Of a stretch of 64,000 nucleotides of DNA, positions 56,833 through 64,000 are shown piece after piece; within the stretch, counting starts at the first letter, position 1; every line of letters starts with the position of its first letter. The translations under genes and the position numbers were made by a program. The notes under the pieces were generated by a model, which saw only the letters and a program-made list of their open reading frames with translations, ran no database searches and was not told the origin of the DNA. Source of the stretch: CAMDTE01 sp964504345. Lineage in GTDB: Bacteria; Bacteroidota; Bacteroidia; Flavobacteriales; Schleiferiaceae. Where the stretch lies: positions 1 to 64,000 of the forward strand of contig CAZDDX010000003.1 of NCBI GenBank assembly GCA_964504345.1, read 5' to 3'.

Positions 56833-59800
56833 TTAGTGCTGCACCGCAATGCGGATGGCCGACGAACCTTGGTCCGTGGTCAAGCGCACGAAGTAAACTC
56901 CCTCGGGCAAATCGCTGCCGTCCAGACGCAATGTGTTCAAACCGTCGTTCCAAACCGTGCTAATAACGGCCTGACCCTGAAGATTCACTACTTGTACGTC
57001 CACGTCGCCGTAAACCACACCGCGCTCAACCGTGAAGACACCGGCTGTTGGGTTCGGGTAAACATTGACCGATCCCATGGCCTCGTCCAAGCTCAAACCG
57101 CAAACCACGCAGCGGCTGAAGCAGATTACCGGAAGAACCGTGTCGTTGTTGGTCAATACCAACTCGCGGTTGTAGTTACCGCTACCGTCGTTCACGGCGC
57201 AAGCGCCAGTACCCGCGTTCAAGCTCTCGGCACCACCCCAGGTGTTGCCGTTGATGTACTTGAAGTTCATAGTGCTGTTCAACGGAGCTTCAACGGTTAC
57301 GGTGTAGACCAAACCGGTGTCCAACGTCATGGCCGTAGCCGACGGACTCCAGCCTTGGAAGTTGCCCGCAACGTGTACGCCGTCAGCGCTCACACCGCCA
57401 GCGCGGCTCATGTCCACCTTCAACGTGATGCTGTTGGTGCAATCCTCACACTTGGCGTAGCAAACTACATCCAAGGTGTCGTACGCGTAGGTTACGGTGT
57501 ACTTGCGGTTGGTGAAACCGCCGGTGGTCATGGTGCAGACCGTGCCGGGGGTCAACTGCTCACTCGTAGCCCAGTTGTCCAAGGAGAACTTGTACTCAAT
57601 CAAACCGGGGTTCAACGGGAAGGAAGCCGTCCAAATGCCGTCGCCGTCCGCGTCGCTCATTGGGTTGCTGTTGCCGGACCAGTTGTTGAACGTTCCGCTC
57701 ACGTACGCCGTAGTGAAGCTGCCGGCGTACTTGTTCATGTTGACGTTGAACGTCACCCAAGCTTGGCAATCGGAGCACGACGCAAAGCACACCAAAGGAG
57801 CTGTTGCCGACGGAGCCGCTACTGTGAACGTACGGTTGTAGTTGCCGCTTCCGTCGTTGGCTACACATGAACCGGTGCTGGCGCCCAAACCTTCGGCATT
57901 CGCCCAGGTGTTGCCGTTGATGAACTTGTAGGACAATGCGGTACCCACCGTGGTGTTGATGGTGTACTCGTAGATGCCGTCGCCGTCGGGATCCAACATG
58001 GGCGTGGAACCGGGGTTCCAGCCTTGGAAGTTGCCCGCAATGTGTACACCGTTGGTGCTCACCGTCTGCTGGTTCATGTTCACACGAACTACGTAAGTAG
58101 CCGGTTGCGAGCAGTTCATCGTGAAGATGGTGGAGTCGTAGCTCGGTACATTCGCGGTAGCCCCACCCGGATCGTACGGGAAGTTGCCCGAGTCTTGCAA
58201 GATCAATTTGTTGCCCCAAGAGCACAGGTTGTCCAAACGGTACCAACCCGTATTGACTCCGTCAAACAAGCCATCTCCGTAGGAATCGGTGATCTTAAAC
58301 TTGTAGGTTCCGCTCAACGGCAAGGAAATGGTGTCGATTTTGGTTGCCGCGGCTACGCTGTAGGCAGACAAGTCCGTGTAAGGCCCACCTACTTTATATA
58401 CGACGCCTGTTGCTGCATTGGTGATTTTGTACTGCACCTCAGATCCATAAATATCCGTAACCAAATGCATCCGTACGTTGCCCGTAGGAGCAAGCGTTCC
58501 GTACACTTTGAAGTCGTCAACAGCCCAGTACCAACCGTACTGACCGCCATCGTTGAAGCGCAAGCGGGCTTTAAACGCCGCACCTTGGTAAGCAGTAACG
58601 TTGTACTTTTTGGTCACGGGTGCCGTCCAAGAGCCGCTGGTGGCCACCATCGAGTCAATTTTGACCCACGTTCCTGCAGCGTTCAATACTTCCACATAAC
58701 CTTTTTGGCCGGTTAAGCTGCGGTAGTACTGCTTGAACTCCACGTACAACGTGTCGTAACCTGCCGCGTTCAAAGACGGAGATTGCAACACAGAGTTGGA
58801 CGTAATGGTTGTCGCACCAGCCGCGTCGTCGTCCACCATAACAAACGGAGTTCCGTTGATGGAGGAAGATGTTCCGTAGGTGGTTTTAGGAGTCCAAAGT
58901 GCTCCAGACGTTGCGGAAGTGGTCCATGTGCAGGGTACGCCGTTGTTGAAATCCACCGTGTACGGCATGGCCGTAGAGGGCAGAGGAGCAAACGTAGCGT
59001 TTGCTGTTACAACCGGTCCCATGCACGCTTCGCTCATCTTCCAATCGAAGAAGTAATACACACGGGACGGTAGGTACGCACCTGTTGAAGATGTAAATTG
59101 AACCGAGTCTACCTGACCGAGTCCGGACAAGTTGTACGGGTAGGTATGGCCTGTGGGCAAAGCAGTACTGCTGCTGGAACGGTACATTACCCCTGTTGTA
59201 CCCGGTAACTGCTCAATGTTGATCAAATAACGACCAGGGGCAAAAGCCAAACCAACCGGTACTTTAATGTTTGCAGGGGTCGTTCCACTATTCACCGCGG
59301 AAATAGGAGCTGAGGTGTACAACAAGGCGCCGCCGTTCAATCCGGTGGTGATTTTTCCCTTTCGCTCATAAACCCGAATGCGGAAATTCACCGTACCTCC
59401 GTTGGCCGTCGGGAACACCCGAACGGTAGTGGAGTCCCAGGTCATGGGCGTGGAAACCACTAAACCCGTAAAGTTTGGAAAATTCGCTGCAGGTGCTGCT
59501 GTGTAGCCTTGGTTTGTAGTAGCAGCAAATAAAGCCAAAGAAGGCCCTCCAGAAACACGTCCTTTGGTGTTGTCGTCCGTGATCAAACGTCCGGATACCG
59601 TGGTATTGGCCGTGATGGCTGGGGTGGTGTAGGTGGCACCTGTTCCAATGGTGGAGCCGTTAGCGGCTACCCACATCATTTGGTTGTTGGTGTTGCTCCA
59701 CGTTGCGGTAAAGGTTACCGGTGCTGGGCCGCAAGACGTCTGGTTGCCAATGGTCGGCGAAGCCGTCAACGGGCAGCTGGAAATAAAGCAGGCCGTGGTT

Positions 59801-60240
59801 ACGAACTTACCGTAGACGTAGCCTGCAGCAGTTGATGGCGTCAAAGTGGTGACCGGCGCTTGGGTAAAGATGGTGTTGCCCGCAGCGTTCTTGACGATCA
59901 AGCCCATTTCGTCAGGGTACGAGCCGGCCGCCAAAATTTGCACACGAACGGAGTCGTTCTGGCAAAGCATGACCATTGCGGTGGAATTGGCATTGGGTAC
60001 CAATCCGTTTTGTCCGGTGCAGAACGATGCGCCACCGGGACAGGTGTACGAAATGGTGTCCATGCTGGTCCAGGTGCCTGCAACTTTTTGTTGCAACACC
60101 ACGGATCCTCCGTTCCACGCGTCGCCGTACGAATCCGTCATATTAACGGTAAACGCACACTTGTTGGCCGGAGGACACTGCGCAAAGGCTGCCGTTGCCG
60201 ACAAGACCAATAGCGCCACTAAGGTGTAAAGTTTCCTCAT
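56833..60240 (-). CDS. Large type IX-secreted surface protein with three carbohydrate-module-like repeats
   Basis: 1135 residues. Signal peptide 1-20 (MRKLYTLVALLVLSATAAFA). An N-terminal domain (about 21-150) has VNMTDSYGDAWNGG; a region at about 420-585 resembles a MAM/choice-of-anchor domain (PYTVDFNNGVPCTW to WAVDDFKVYG). A second TDSYGDGLFDG unit follows at about 645-710. Three tandem modules of about 110 residues (715-825, 826-934, 935-1047) have VHIAGNFQGW, DADGDGIW and paired Cys ends, like CBM48/E-set glycan-binding domains. The type IX sorting tail starts GSVNVYPNPTAGVFTVE (about 1055). No enzyme domain is visible, so adhesion or glycan binding is likely. Confidence 0.82.
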   Translation of the reverse strand: MRKLYTLVALLVLSATAAFAQCPPANKCAFTVNMTDSYGDAWNGGSVVLQQKVAGTWTSMDTISYTCPGGASFCTGQNGLVPNANSTAMVMLCQNDSVRVQILAAGSYPDEMGLIVKNAAGNTIFTQAPVTTLTPSTAAGYVYGKFVTTACFISSCPLTASPTIGNQTSCGPAPVTFTATWSNTNNQMMWVAANGSTIGTGATYTTPAITANTTVSGRLITDDNTKGRVSGGPSLALFAATTNQGYTAAPAANFPNFTGLVVSTPMTWDSTTVRVFPTANGGTVNFRIRVYERKGKITTGLNGGALLYTSAPISAVNSGTTPANIKVPVGLAFAPGRYLINIEQLPGTTGVMYRSSSSTALPTGHTYPYNLSGLGQVDSVQFTSSTGAYLPSRVYYFFDWKMSEACMGPVVTANATFAPLPSTAMPYTVDFNNGVPCTWTTSATSGALWTPKTTYGTSSSINGTPFVMVDDDAAGATTITSNSVLQSPSLNAAGYDTLYVEFKQYYRSLTGQKGYVEVLNAAGTWVKIDSMVATSGSWTAPVTKKYNVTAYQGAAFKARLRFNDGGQYGWYWAVDDFKVYGTLAPTGNVRMHLVTDIYGSEVQYKITNAATGVVYKVGGPYTDLSAYSVAAATKIDTISLPLSGTYKFKITDSYGDGLFDGVNTGWYRLDNLCSWGNKLILQDSGNFPYDPGGATANVPSYDSTIFTMNCSQPATYVVRVNMNQQTVSTNGVHIAGNFQGWNPGSTPMLDPDGDGIYEYTINTTVGTALSYKFINGNTWANAEGLGASTGSCVANDGSGNYNRTFTVAAPSATAPLVCFASCSDCQAWVTFNVNMNKYAGSFTTAYVSGTFNNWSGNSNPMSDADGDGIWTASFPLNPGLIEYKFSLDNWATSEQLTPGTVCTMTTGGFTNRKYTVTYAYDTLDVVCYAKCEDCTNSITLKVDMSRAGGVSADGVHVAGNFQGWSPSATAMTLDTGLVYTVTVEAPLNSTMNFKYINGNTWGGAESLNAGTGACAVNDGSGNYNRELVLTNNDTVLPVICFSRCVVCGLSLDEAMGSVNVYPNPTAGVFTVERGVVYGDVDVQVVNLQGQAVISTVWNDGLNTLRLDGSDLPEGVYFVRLTTDQGSSAIRIAVQH
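57100..58098 (-). repeat. Three tandem in-gene repeats encoding GNFQGW-type modules
   Basis: Units at about 57766-58098, 57439-57765 and 57100-57438. Units 1 and 3 are closely alike in protein (GVHIAGNFQGW / GVHVAGNFQGW, NDGSGNYNR in both); unit 2 is more diverged (AYVSGTFNNW). Each ends in a pair of cysteines. Confidence 0.75.
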
Positions 60241-60256
60241 TTGGTTGTTGTTTTTG

Positions 60257-60268
60257 TGTTAATTAACA
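60257..60268 (-). promoter_or_regulatory. Palindrome in the leader of the large surface-protein gene
   Basis: TGTTAATTAACA is a perfect 12-bp palindrome between the promoter box and the ATG, a possible protein-binding site. The rest of the leader is A/C-rich and unstructured. Confidence 0.3.
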
Positions 60269-60272
60269 GCAT

Positions 60273-60280
60273 GAAAGGTA
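60273..60280 (-). promoter_or_regulatory. -7 promoter box of the large surface-protein gene
   Basis: TACCTTTC on the minus strand, one base from TAnnTTTG, giving a leader of about 30 nt. Confidence 0.5.
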
Positions 60281-60286
60281 ATGTAT

Positions 60287-60877
60287 TTAACGTTTCCTAG
60301 GTTGATACGTTGTGGAAAACTTTAATTTTTCGCGATTTTCTTCCGGTTCTTGCAGCGGGTCGCACGGTGCTAAATCATCCTTAGCTTCGCCCGGGAGGCG
60401 TTGGTACCAGCCTGTTCCTTCCGTTTTCCAGGCCAGTTGTTCGTCGGACACTTGCTTGACAATTTTGGCGGGATTGCCCACCACCACACTTCGGGGGGGG
60501 ATGTTCATTCCTTGGGGAACAAAACACAGCGCGCCCACAATGCATTCGTCGCCCACAACGGCTTGGTCCATCAAGACGGCGTGCATGCCCACCAAGCAGT
60601 TGCGGCCCACGGTGGCGCCGTGCACAATGGCGCCGTGCCCAATGTGGGCCATTTCGTGCAACACCACGTCCTCGCCCGGAAACACGTGGACCACGCAGTT
60701 TTCCTGGATGTTGGCTCCGGCGTGAACAGTGATCCGACCCCAGTCGCCGCGCAACACCGCGCCCGGGCCAATGTAGACGTCGGGGCCAATCCAAACGTCC
60801 CCGGTTACGTTGGCTTCCGGATGCACAAAGGCCGACGGGTGTACGATGGGGCGCAATCCTTTAAAGGAGTAGAACAT
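60287..60877 (-). CDS. paaY: Phenylacetate degradation protein PaaY (gamma-carbonic-anhydrase-like thioesterase)
   Basis: 196 residues, the length of E. coli PaaY. Left-handed beta-helix hexapeptide repeats: VTGDVWIGPDVYIGPGAVLRGD, GRITVHAGANIQENCVVHVF, HIGHGAIVHGATVGRNCLVG. The metal-binding His are in VVHVF, HIGHGAI and the following turn. The end, WYQRLPGEAKDDL to PLQEPEENREKLKF, is specific to PaaY rather than generic carbonic anhydrases. PaaY hydrolyses stalled ring-CoA adducts and frees CoA. It starts 53 bp downstream of paaJ. Confidence 0.9.
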   Translation of the reverse strand: MFYSFKGLRPIVHPSAFVHPEANVTGDVWIGPDVYIGPGAVLRGDWGRITVHAGANIQENCVVHVFPGEDVVLHEMAHIGHGAIVHGATVGRNCLVGMHAVLMDQAVVGDECIVGALCFVPQGMNIPPRSVVVGNPAKIVKQVSDEQLAWKTEGTGWYQRLPGEAKDDLAPCDPLQEPEENREKLKFSTTYQPRKR

Positions 60878-60929
60878 GCGGTTGCTTTTTAGACGTGGAC
60901 GGAACAGTCGATGACGGGCGATGGTGGGT

Positions 60930-62129
60930 TTAAACGCGCTCCAGAACGACTGCGTAGCCCTGGCCCACACCGATGCACATGGTGACTAAAGCGTGTTTTT
61001 TGCCGGAATGAGCTAGGTTTCGAGCGGCCGTTAAGGCCAGACGCGCCCCAGACATGCCCAGCGGGTGGCCCAAAGCCAGCGCACCCCCGTTCGGATTGAT
61101 GCGGGGGTCTAAGTCTTCCAAACCCAACGCGCGGGTGCAGGCCAAAACTTGGGCAGCAAAGGCTTCGTTGAGTTCGATGAGGTCCATTTGGTCCAAGGTG
61201 AGGCCCGCACGTTGGAGCGCCAATTGCGAGGCGGGAACCGGGCCAATGCCCATGGTGCGGGGCTCCACACCGGCGGCAGCGCCTGATGCAATGCGGACCA
61301 AGGGCTGGAGGTTGTGGTCCTTCAGGCCTTGTTCGGAGGCGAGGAGCAGGGCGGCCGCGCCGTCGTTGAGGCCGCTGGCGTTGCCAGCAGTAACGGTGCC
61401 GTTTTGCGGACGGAAGGCGGGGCGCAAGGCGGCGAGGCCTTCCACGGTGGTAGCCGGTTTGGCAAATTCGTCCGTGTTGAACAAGATGGGGTCTCCTTTG
61501 CGCTGGGGGAGTGGAACCGCGACACGCTCTCCGGCTAAAAATTCAACCGCCGCTGCTGCACGCTGTTGGCTTCGCACGGCATACGCGTCTTGGTCTTCGC
61601 GGGAAATGCCGTACCGATCCACCAGGTTCTCGGCCGTTTCGCCCATGGCGTCTGTGCCGTATTTGGCTTTCATGGTGGGGTTGACAAAGCGCCAGCCAAA
61701 GCTGGAGTCGTAGAGTTGGGAGTCCGTGCCGAAGGCTTTGGAGGCTTTGCTCATGACGTAGGGGGCGCGGGTCATGTGTTCCACGCCTCCGGCTACGGCG
61801 AGGGCGCCGTCGCCGATGGCGAGGGCGCGCGCGCTTTGGTAAACGGCGCTCAATCCACTGGCACACAAGCGGTTGGTGGTTTCAGCGGGGACGTTGAGGG
61901 GGTAGTCCGCGAGCAAGGTGGCCATGCGGGCCACGTTGCGGTTGTCTTCACCGGCCTGGTTGGCGCAGCCCAGAACCACGTCGGCAATTTGGGAAAAATC
62001 AACGTTTGCATTTCGGTGGCGCAATTCGCGCAAAACCAAAGCGGCCAAGTCGTCGGCACGAACCGGCGACAAACTTCCTCCAAAGGACCCGATGGGAGTC
62101 CGTATTCCGTCAACAATGAATGCGTCCAT
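60930..62129 (-). CDS. paaJ: 3-oxoadipyl-CoA / 3-oxo-5,6-dehydrosuberyl-CoA thiolase PaaJ
   Basis: 399 residues. Cleaves both 3-oxo intermediates with CoA to release acetyl-CoA and finally succinyl-CoA. Nucleophile Cys in TTNRLCASGLSAVYQSA, His in GALALGHPLGMSGARL and second Cys in ALVTMCIGVGQGYAVV. DAFIVDGIRTPIGSFGGSLS is the usual opening, with LDPRINPNGGALALGHP close to the PaaJ/PcaF branch. It is in an operon with paaI upstream (33-bp gap) and paaY downstream. Confidence 0.94.
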   Translation of the reverse strand: MDAFIVDGIRTPIGSFGGSLSPVRADDLAALVLRELRHRNANVDFSQIADVVLGCANQAGEDNRNVARMATLLADYPLNVPAETTNRLCASGLSAVYQSARALAIGDGALAVAGGVEHMTRAPYVMSKASKAFGTDSQLYDSSFGWRFVNPTMKAKYGTDAMGETAENLVDRYGISREDQDAYAVRSQQRAAAAVEFLAGERVAVPLPQRKGDPILFNTDEFAKPATTVEGLAALRPAFRPQNGTVTAGNASGLNDGAAALLLASEQGLKDHNLQPLVRIASGAAAGVEPRTMGIGPVPASQLALQRAGLTLDQMDLIELNEAFAAQVLACTRALGLEDLDPRINPNGGALALGHPLGMSGARLALTAARNLAHSGKKHALVTMCIGVGQGYAVVLERV

Positions 62130-62162
62130 GGCTATTTTGAAATCTAGGGGTGAATGAATGAG

Positions 62163-62582
62163 TTACCGCGCCGGGCCTTCCCAAAGCGTTTCTTTGCGGT
62201 ACACGGTTCCGTGGAAGAGGGCTACCAGGCGTTCGCCGTTGGCGGTGACGCGCACGGTGTAGCGGGCAAATTGCTTGCTGCACTGATCCTCTGTGGCCTT
62301 TGCTTCCAAGCGGTCTCCCGCACGAACCGGAGCTGTGTGGGCAATGGAGGTTTCCACCGAAACGGCGTGCTGGCCGTGGGCGTTGGAGGCAAAGGCCAAA
62401 GCGGAGTCCGCCAGACTGAAAGTAATCCCGCCGTGGGCCACGCCAAAACCGTTGGTCATCTCGGAGCGAACGGTTGCTTCCAGGGTACAGGTACCCGGAG
62501 CAATATGCGTGCAGGTTACCCCCAGCCATTGGCTGAACGGGTCGTTGTCCAGCATGGCGCTCAAGATGGCGTCCGGGGTCAT
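62163..62582 (-). CDS. paaI: Hydroxyphenylacetyl-CoA thioesterase PaaI
   Basis: 139 residues, hotdog fold. FSQWLGVTCTHIAPGTC and GFGVAHGGITFSLADSALAFASN hold the catalytic Asp region, followed by VSVETSIAHTAPVRAGDRL and YRKETLWEG at the end, a typical PaaI. It removes CoA from dead-end intermediates, as PaaY does. Its start overlaps the stop of the acidic unknown gene (ATGA). Confidence 0.93.
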   Translation of the reverse strand: MTPDAILSAMLDNDPFSQWLGVTCTHIAPGTCTLEATVRSEMTNGFGVAHGGITFSLADSALAFASNAHGQHAVSVETSIAHTAPVRAGDRLEAKATEDQCSKQFARYTVRVTANGERLVALFHGTVYRKETLWEGPAR

Positions 62583-63085
62583 TCGTTCTCCTTTTTGGGT
62601 TCCAGTTGAACAGCTTCTTCAAAAGCACCAATCAGCACGTCGATTAAAACCAACAGGTTGTGGCGCTGAACCTGGTCCTCCGGGAGTCCGTTTTGCAGTT
62701 CCGTGTGCAGAAAGTTGCGCATTTCCTCAAACACAAAGGGGGAGCGCGCCACCCGAACCATTCGGTCCAAATCCAGTTCCGCATCTTCCTCCAACAATTC
62801 TGTGAGGTCGTCCAGCTGGGCCGTGACGTCGTCGATGGCAATTTGGAGGTGGTGTTCCGTGATCAGCCCGACGTTGAGTTGCGCTTGGGCAAAACCTTCG
62901 TTGAGCAACAACGCGGTGCGCAACAGGGCCTCGTGTTCTTCCTCCTCAAAATCTTCGGATAAATTGAACAAAAAACCCAACAAGTGGGGCTGTTCGTCCA
63001 GGAACGCGCTCAAACGCTCAGCATAGGTTTCTTGAGACCACTGGCGGACAGCAGAGGCGGCTAGGGAAAAAAGAGGGGTGTCCAT
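62579..63085 (-). CDS. Acidic helical protein of unknown function, coupled to paaI
   Basis: 168 residues, not recognised. No signal peptide, membrane helix or cysteine. Rich in Glu, Asp and Leu with long amphipathic stretches (LFNLSEDFEEEEHEALLRTA, TAQLDDLTELLEEDAELDLD, LLVLIDVLIGAFEEAVQLEP), so probably an all-helical soluble protein, perhaps dimeric. Its stop overlaps the paaI start and it begins 9 bp after the M28 peptidase gene ends. Translational coupling suggests a shared role with paaI, but nothing in the sequence shows which. Confidence 0.7.
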   Translation of the reverse strand: MDTPLFSLAASAVRQWSQETYAERLSAFLDEQPHLLGFLFNLSEDFEEEEHEALLRTALLLNEGFAQAQLNVGLITEHHLQIAIDDVTAQLDDLTELLEEDAELDLDRMVRVARSPFVFEEMRNFLHTELQNGLPEDQVQRHNLLVLIDVLIGAFEEAVQLEPKKENE

Positions 63086-63094
63086 GGGAAGGTG

Positions 63095-64000
63095 TTACGG
63101 ATTGGAGTCGAATAAATAGAGTAGGGAAGCCATGGCGGCTGCGCCCAGCTCCAATTCGCGCGGATGAATGCTCTCTATGCGGTCTTGTGCGGAGTGGTGG
63201 TAATCAAAGTAGCGCTGGGAATCGGCGGACAATCCCACCAAAACCACGTCGCCTTGGCCGCGGAGGGCGCTGATGTCTGCACCGGAGCCGCCCACGGAAT
63301 AGGCCAGCAAACCGTAAGGCGCTAAAAAAGGCTTGAACCGCTCCAGACGATCCCGCGCCGCAGCATTTTCCGTGGAAAAACCGCGGGGCGTGCCGGATCC
63401 ACCGTCGGACTCAATGGCCAATACGTGCTCTTCATTTCGGGTTGACGCGCTCGTTGCGTACGCTCGGCCGCCGTTCAATCCAAATTCTTCGTTGGCGTAG
63501 AGCACCACCCGATGCGTTCGATTGGGCCGGTAGCCGGAACGCATGAGGAGGCCCAGGGCTTGGATGCTCTGCACACAACCCGCCCCATCGTCTTGAGCAC
63601 CCGTGCCCAAATCCCAACTGTCCAAGTGGCCGCCCACCAGTGCAATTTGTTCCGGGTGGGTTGTTCCACGCCACTCGCCCACCACGTTGTATGAAGTACA
63701 CGTTCCGCGCTGTTCGCACCCCAGAGTGAGTTGAACGCGCAAATCGGGGTTCTTTTTCAATTCCGACGACAGCCAATTGGCGTCCTGGGTACTGATGCCC
63801 GCGGCGGGGATTTTAACGGAGGCATCGCCGTAGCTCATGGCTCCCGTGTGCGGGAAATCGTCGGTGCGGAGGGTCAAAGACCGCACCAAAACCGCAACAG
63901 CTCCGTGCTTACCGGCCTCTTGAGCGCCGGCCCAGCGTTGGTCGCCCGCGTTTCCGTAGGCGGAGCCGGTGTTGATGTACGAGGGGTCCAAGGGACGGTT
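63095..64000 (-). CDS. M28 family zinc peptidase, C-terminal part (runs off the right edge)
   Basis: About 301 residues are visible; the frame stays open to the window edge, so the start lies outside. Part of a protease-associated domain (HGAVAVLVRSLTLRTDDFPH) precedes the peptidase core with zinc ligands in VGGHLDSWDLGTGAQDDGAG, the catalytic Glu pair in YANEEFGLNG, LAIESDGGSG and YFDYHHSAQDRI. It resembles the plasma glutamate carboxypeptidase group of M28. It differs from the PDZ-bearing M28 enzyme at 19-21 kb. Probably exported. Confidence 0.9.
   Translation of the reverse strand, partial: NRPLDPSYINTGSAYGNAGDQRWAGAQEAGKHGAVAVLVRSLTLRTDDFPHTGAMSYGDASVKIPAAGISTQDANWLSSELKKNPDLRVQLTLGCEQRGTCTSYNVVGEWRGTTHPEQIALVGGHLDSWDLGTGAQDDGAGCVQSIQALGLLMRSGYRPNRTHRVVLYANEEFGLNGGRAYATSASTRNEEHVLAIESDGGSGTPRGFSTENAAARDRLERFKPFLAPYGLLAYSVGGSGADISALRGQGDVVLVGLSADSQRYFDYHHSAQDRIESIHPRELELGAAAMASLLYLFDSNP

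Noticed and set aside
1..64000. Search by eye for CRISPR arrays, insertion sequences, integrases, phage genes, toxin-antitoxin pairs and rRNA.
   Set aside because: None found. The tRNA-Pro has a terminator directly after it and no integrase or repeated tRNA end nearby, so it is not an island attachment site as far as can be seen.

Overview
The window reads as a chromosomal segment of a GC-rich, free-living member of Bacteroidota, most likely the Flavobacteriia. Lineage markers include gldH (gliding lipoprotein), porZ (type IX secretion), several surface proteins with type IX sorting tails, DUF3078 and DUF4837 proteins, and promoters with a TAnnTTTG-like -7 box. No insertion sequence, prophage, CRISPR array or rRNA operon is visible. 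One tRNA (Pro, CGG) is present. Genes are tightly packed, with many ATGA, TTGA or TGATG stop/start overlaps and many GTG or TTG starts.

Layout. 0-7 kb: a partial SGNH hydrolase, an MscS channel, an FG-GAP type IX cargo protein, a TIGR03032 protein, an FMN reductase, a DUF1801 protein, a beta-helix type IX cargo protein and the first of four TIGR02206 membrane proteins. 7-14.4 kb: tRNA-Pro, an AlkD-like glycosylase divergent from a cation efflux protein, a universal stress protein, a tandem operon of three more TIGR02206 paralogues, dUTPase and a flippase, then a 379-bp gap holding a candidate small RNA. 14.4-25.8 kb: a long plus-strand housekeeping run (ridA, ileS, dksA-like, lspA, M28 peptidase, gpsA, tatA, gatA, lytic transglycosylase, DUF4837). 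25.8-34.6 kb: recO-porZ divergent from ricT-gldH-PBP1A-scoA-scoB, then a small cytochrome c lipoprotein. 34.6-41 kb: a glycosyltransferase 39, a double-ATPase ABC protein, a serine hydrolase, lipB, a GNAT acetyltransferase and a degenerate metallo-beta-lactamase-like protein.

41-63 kb is a phenylacetate (phenylacetyl-CoA) degradation region. paaE is divergent from paaABCD; paaG and paaH follow. On the opposite strand lie paaZ, an ABM-domain protein, an enoyl-CoA hydratase, paaY, paaJ and paaI, interspersed with a 2-oxoacid dehydrogenase E1, a DUF3078 protein, a prolyl oligopeptidase and a large type IX cargo protein. Together these cover epoxidation of phenylacetyl-CoA, isomerisation, ring opening and beta-oxidation. 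paaK (phenylacetate-CoA ligase) and a recognisable paa regulator were not seen.

Most interesting signals: (1) a repeated promoter layout in which a TAnnTTnn box lies exactly 4 nt before an ATG or GTG in ten genes, pointing to widespread leaderless mRNAs; (2) a perfect FNR/CRP-type palindrome centred exactly 41.5 bp upstream of the inferred leaderless start of the universal stress gene; (3) a signal peptide / periplasmic domain / membrane helix / cytosolic tail protein of lower GC inserted between paaD and paaG; (4) four paralogous TIGR02206 membrane proteins within 6 kb, one with its start codon buried in a hairpin; (5) a candidate orphan small RNA before ridA.
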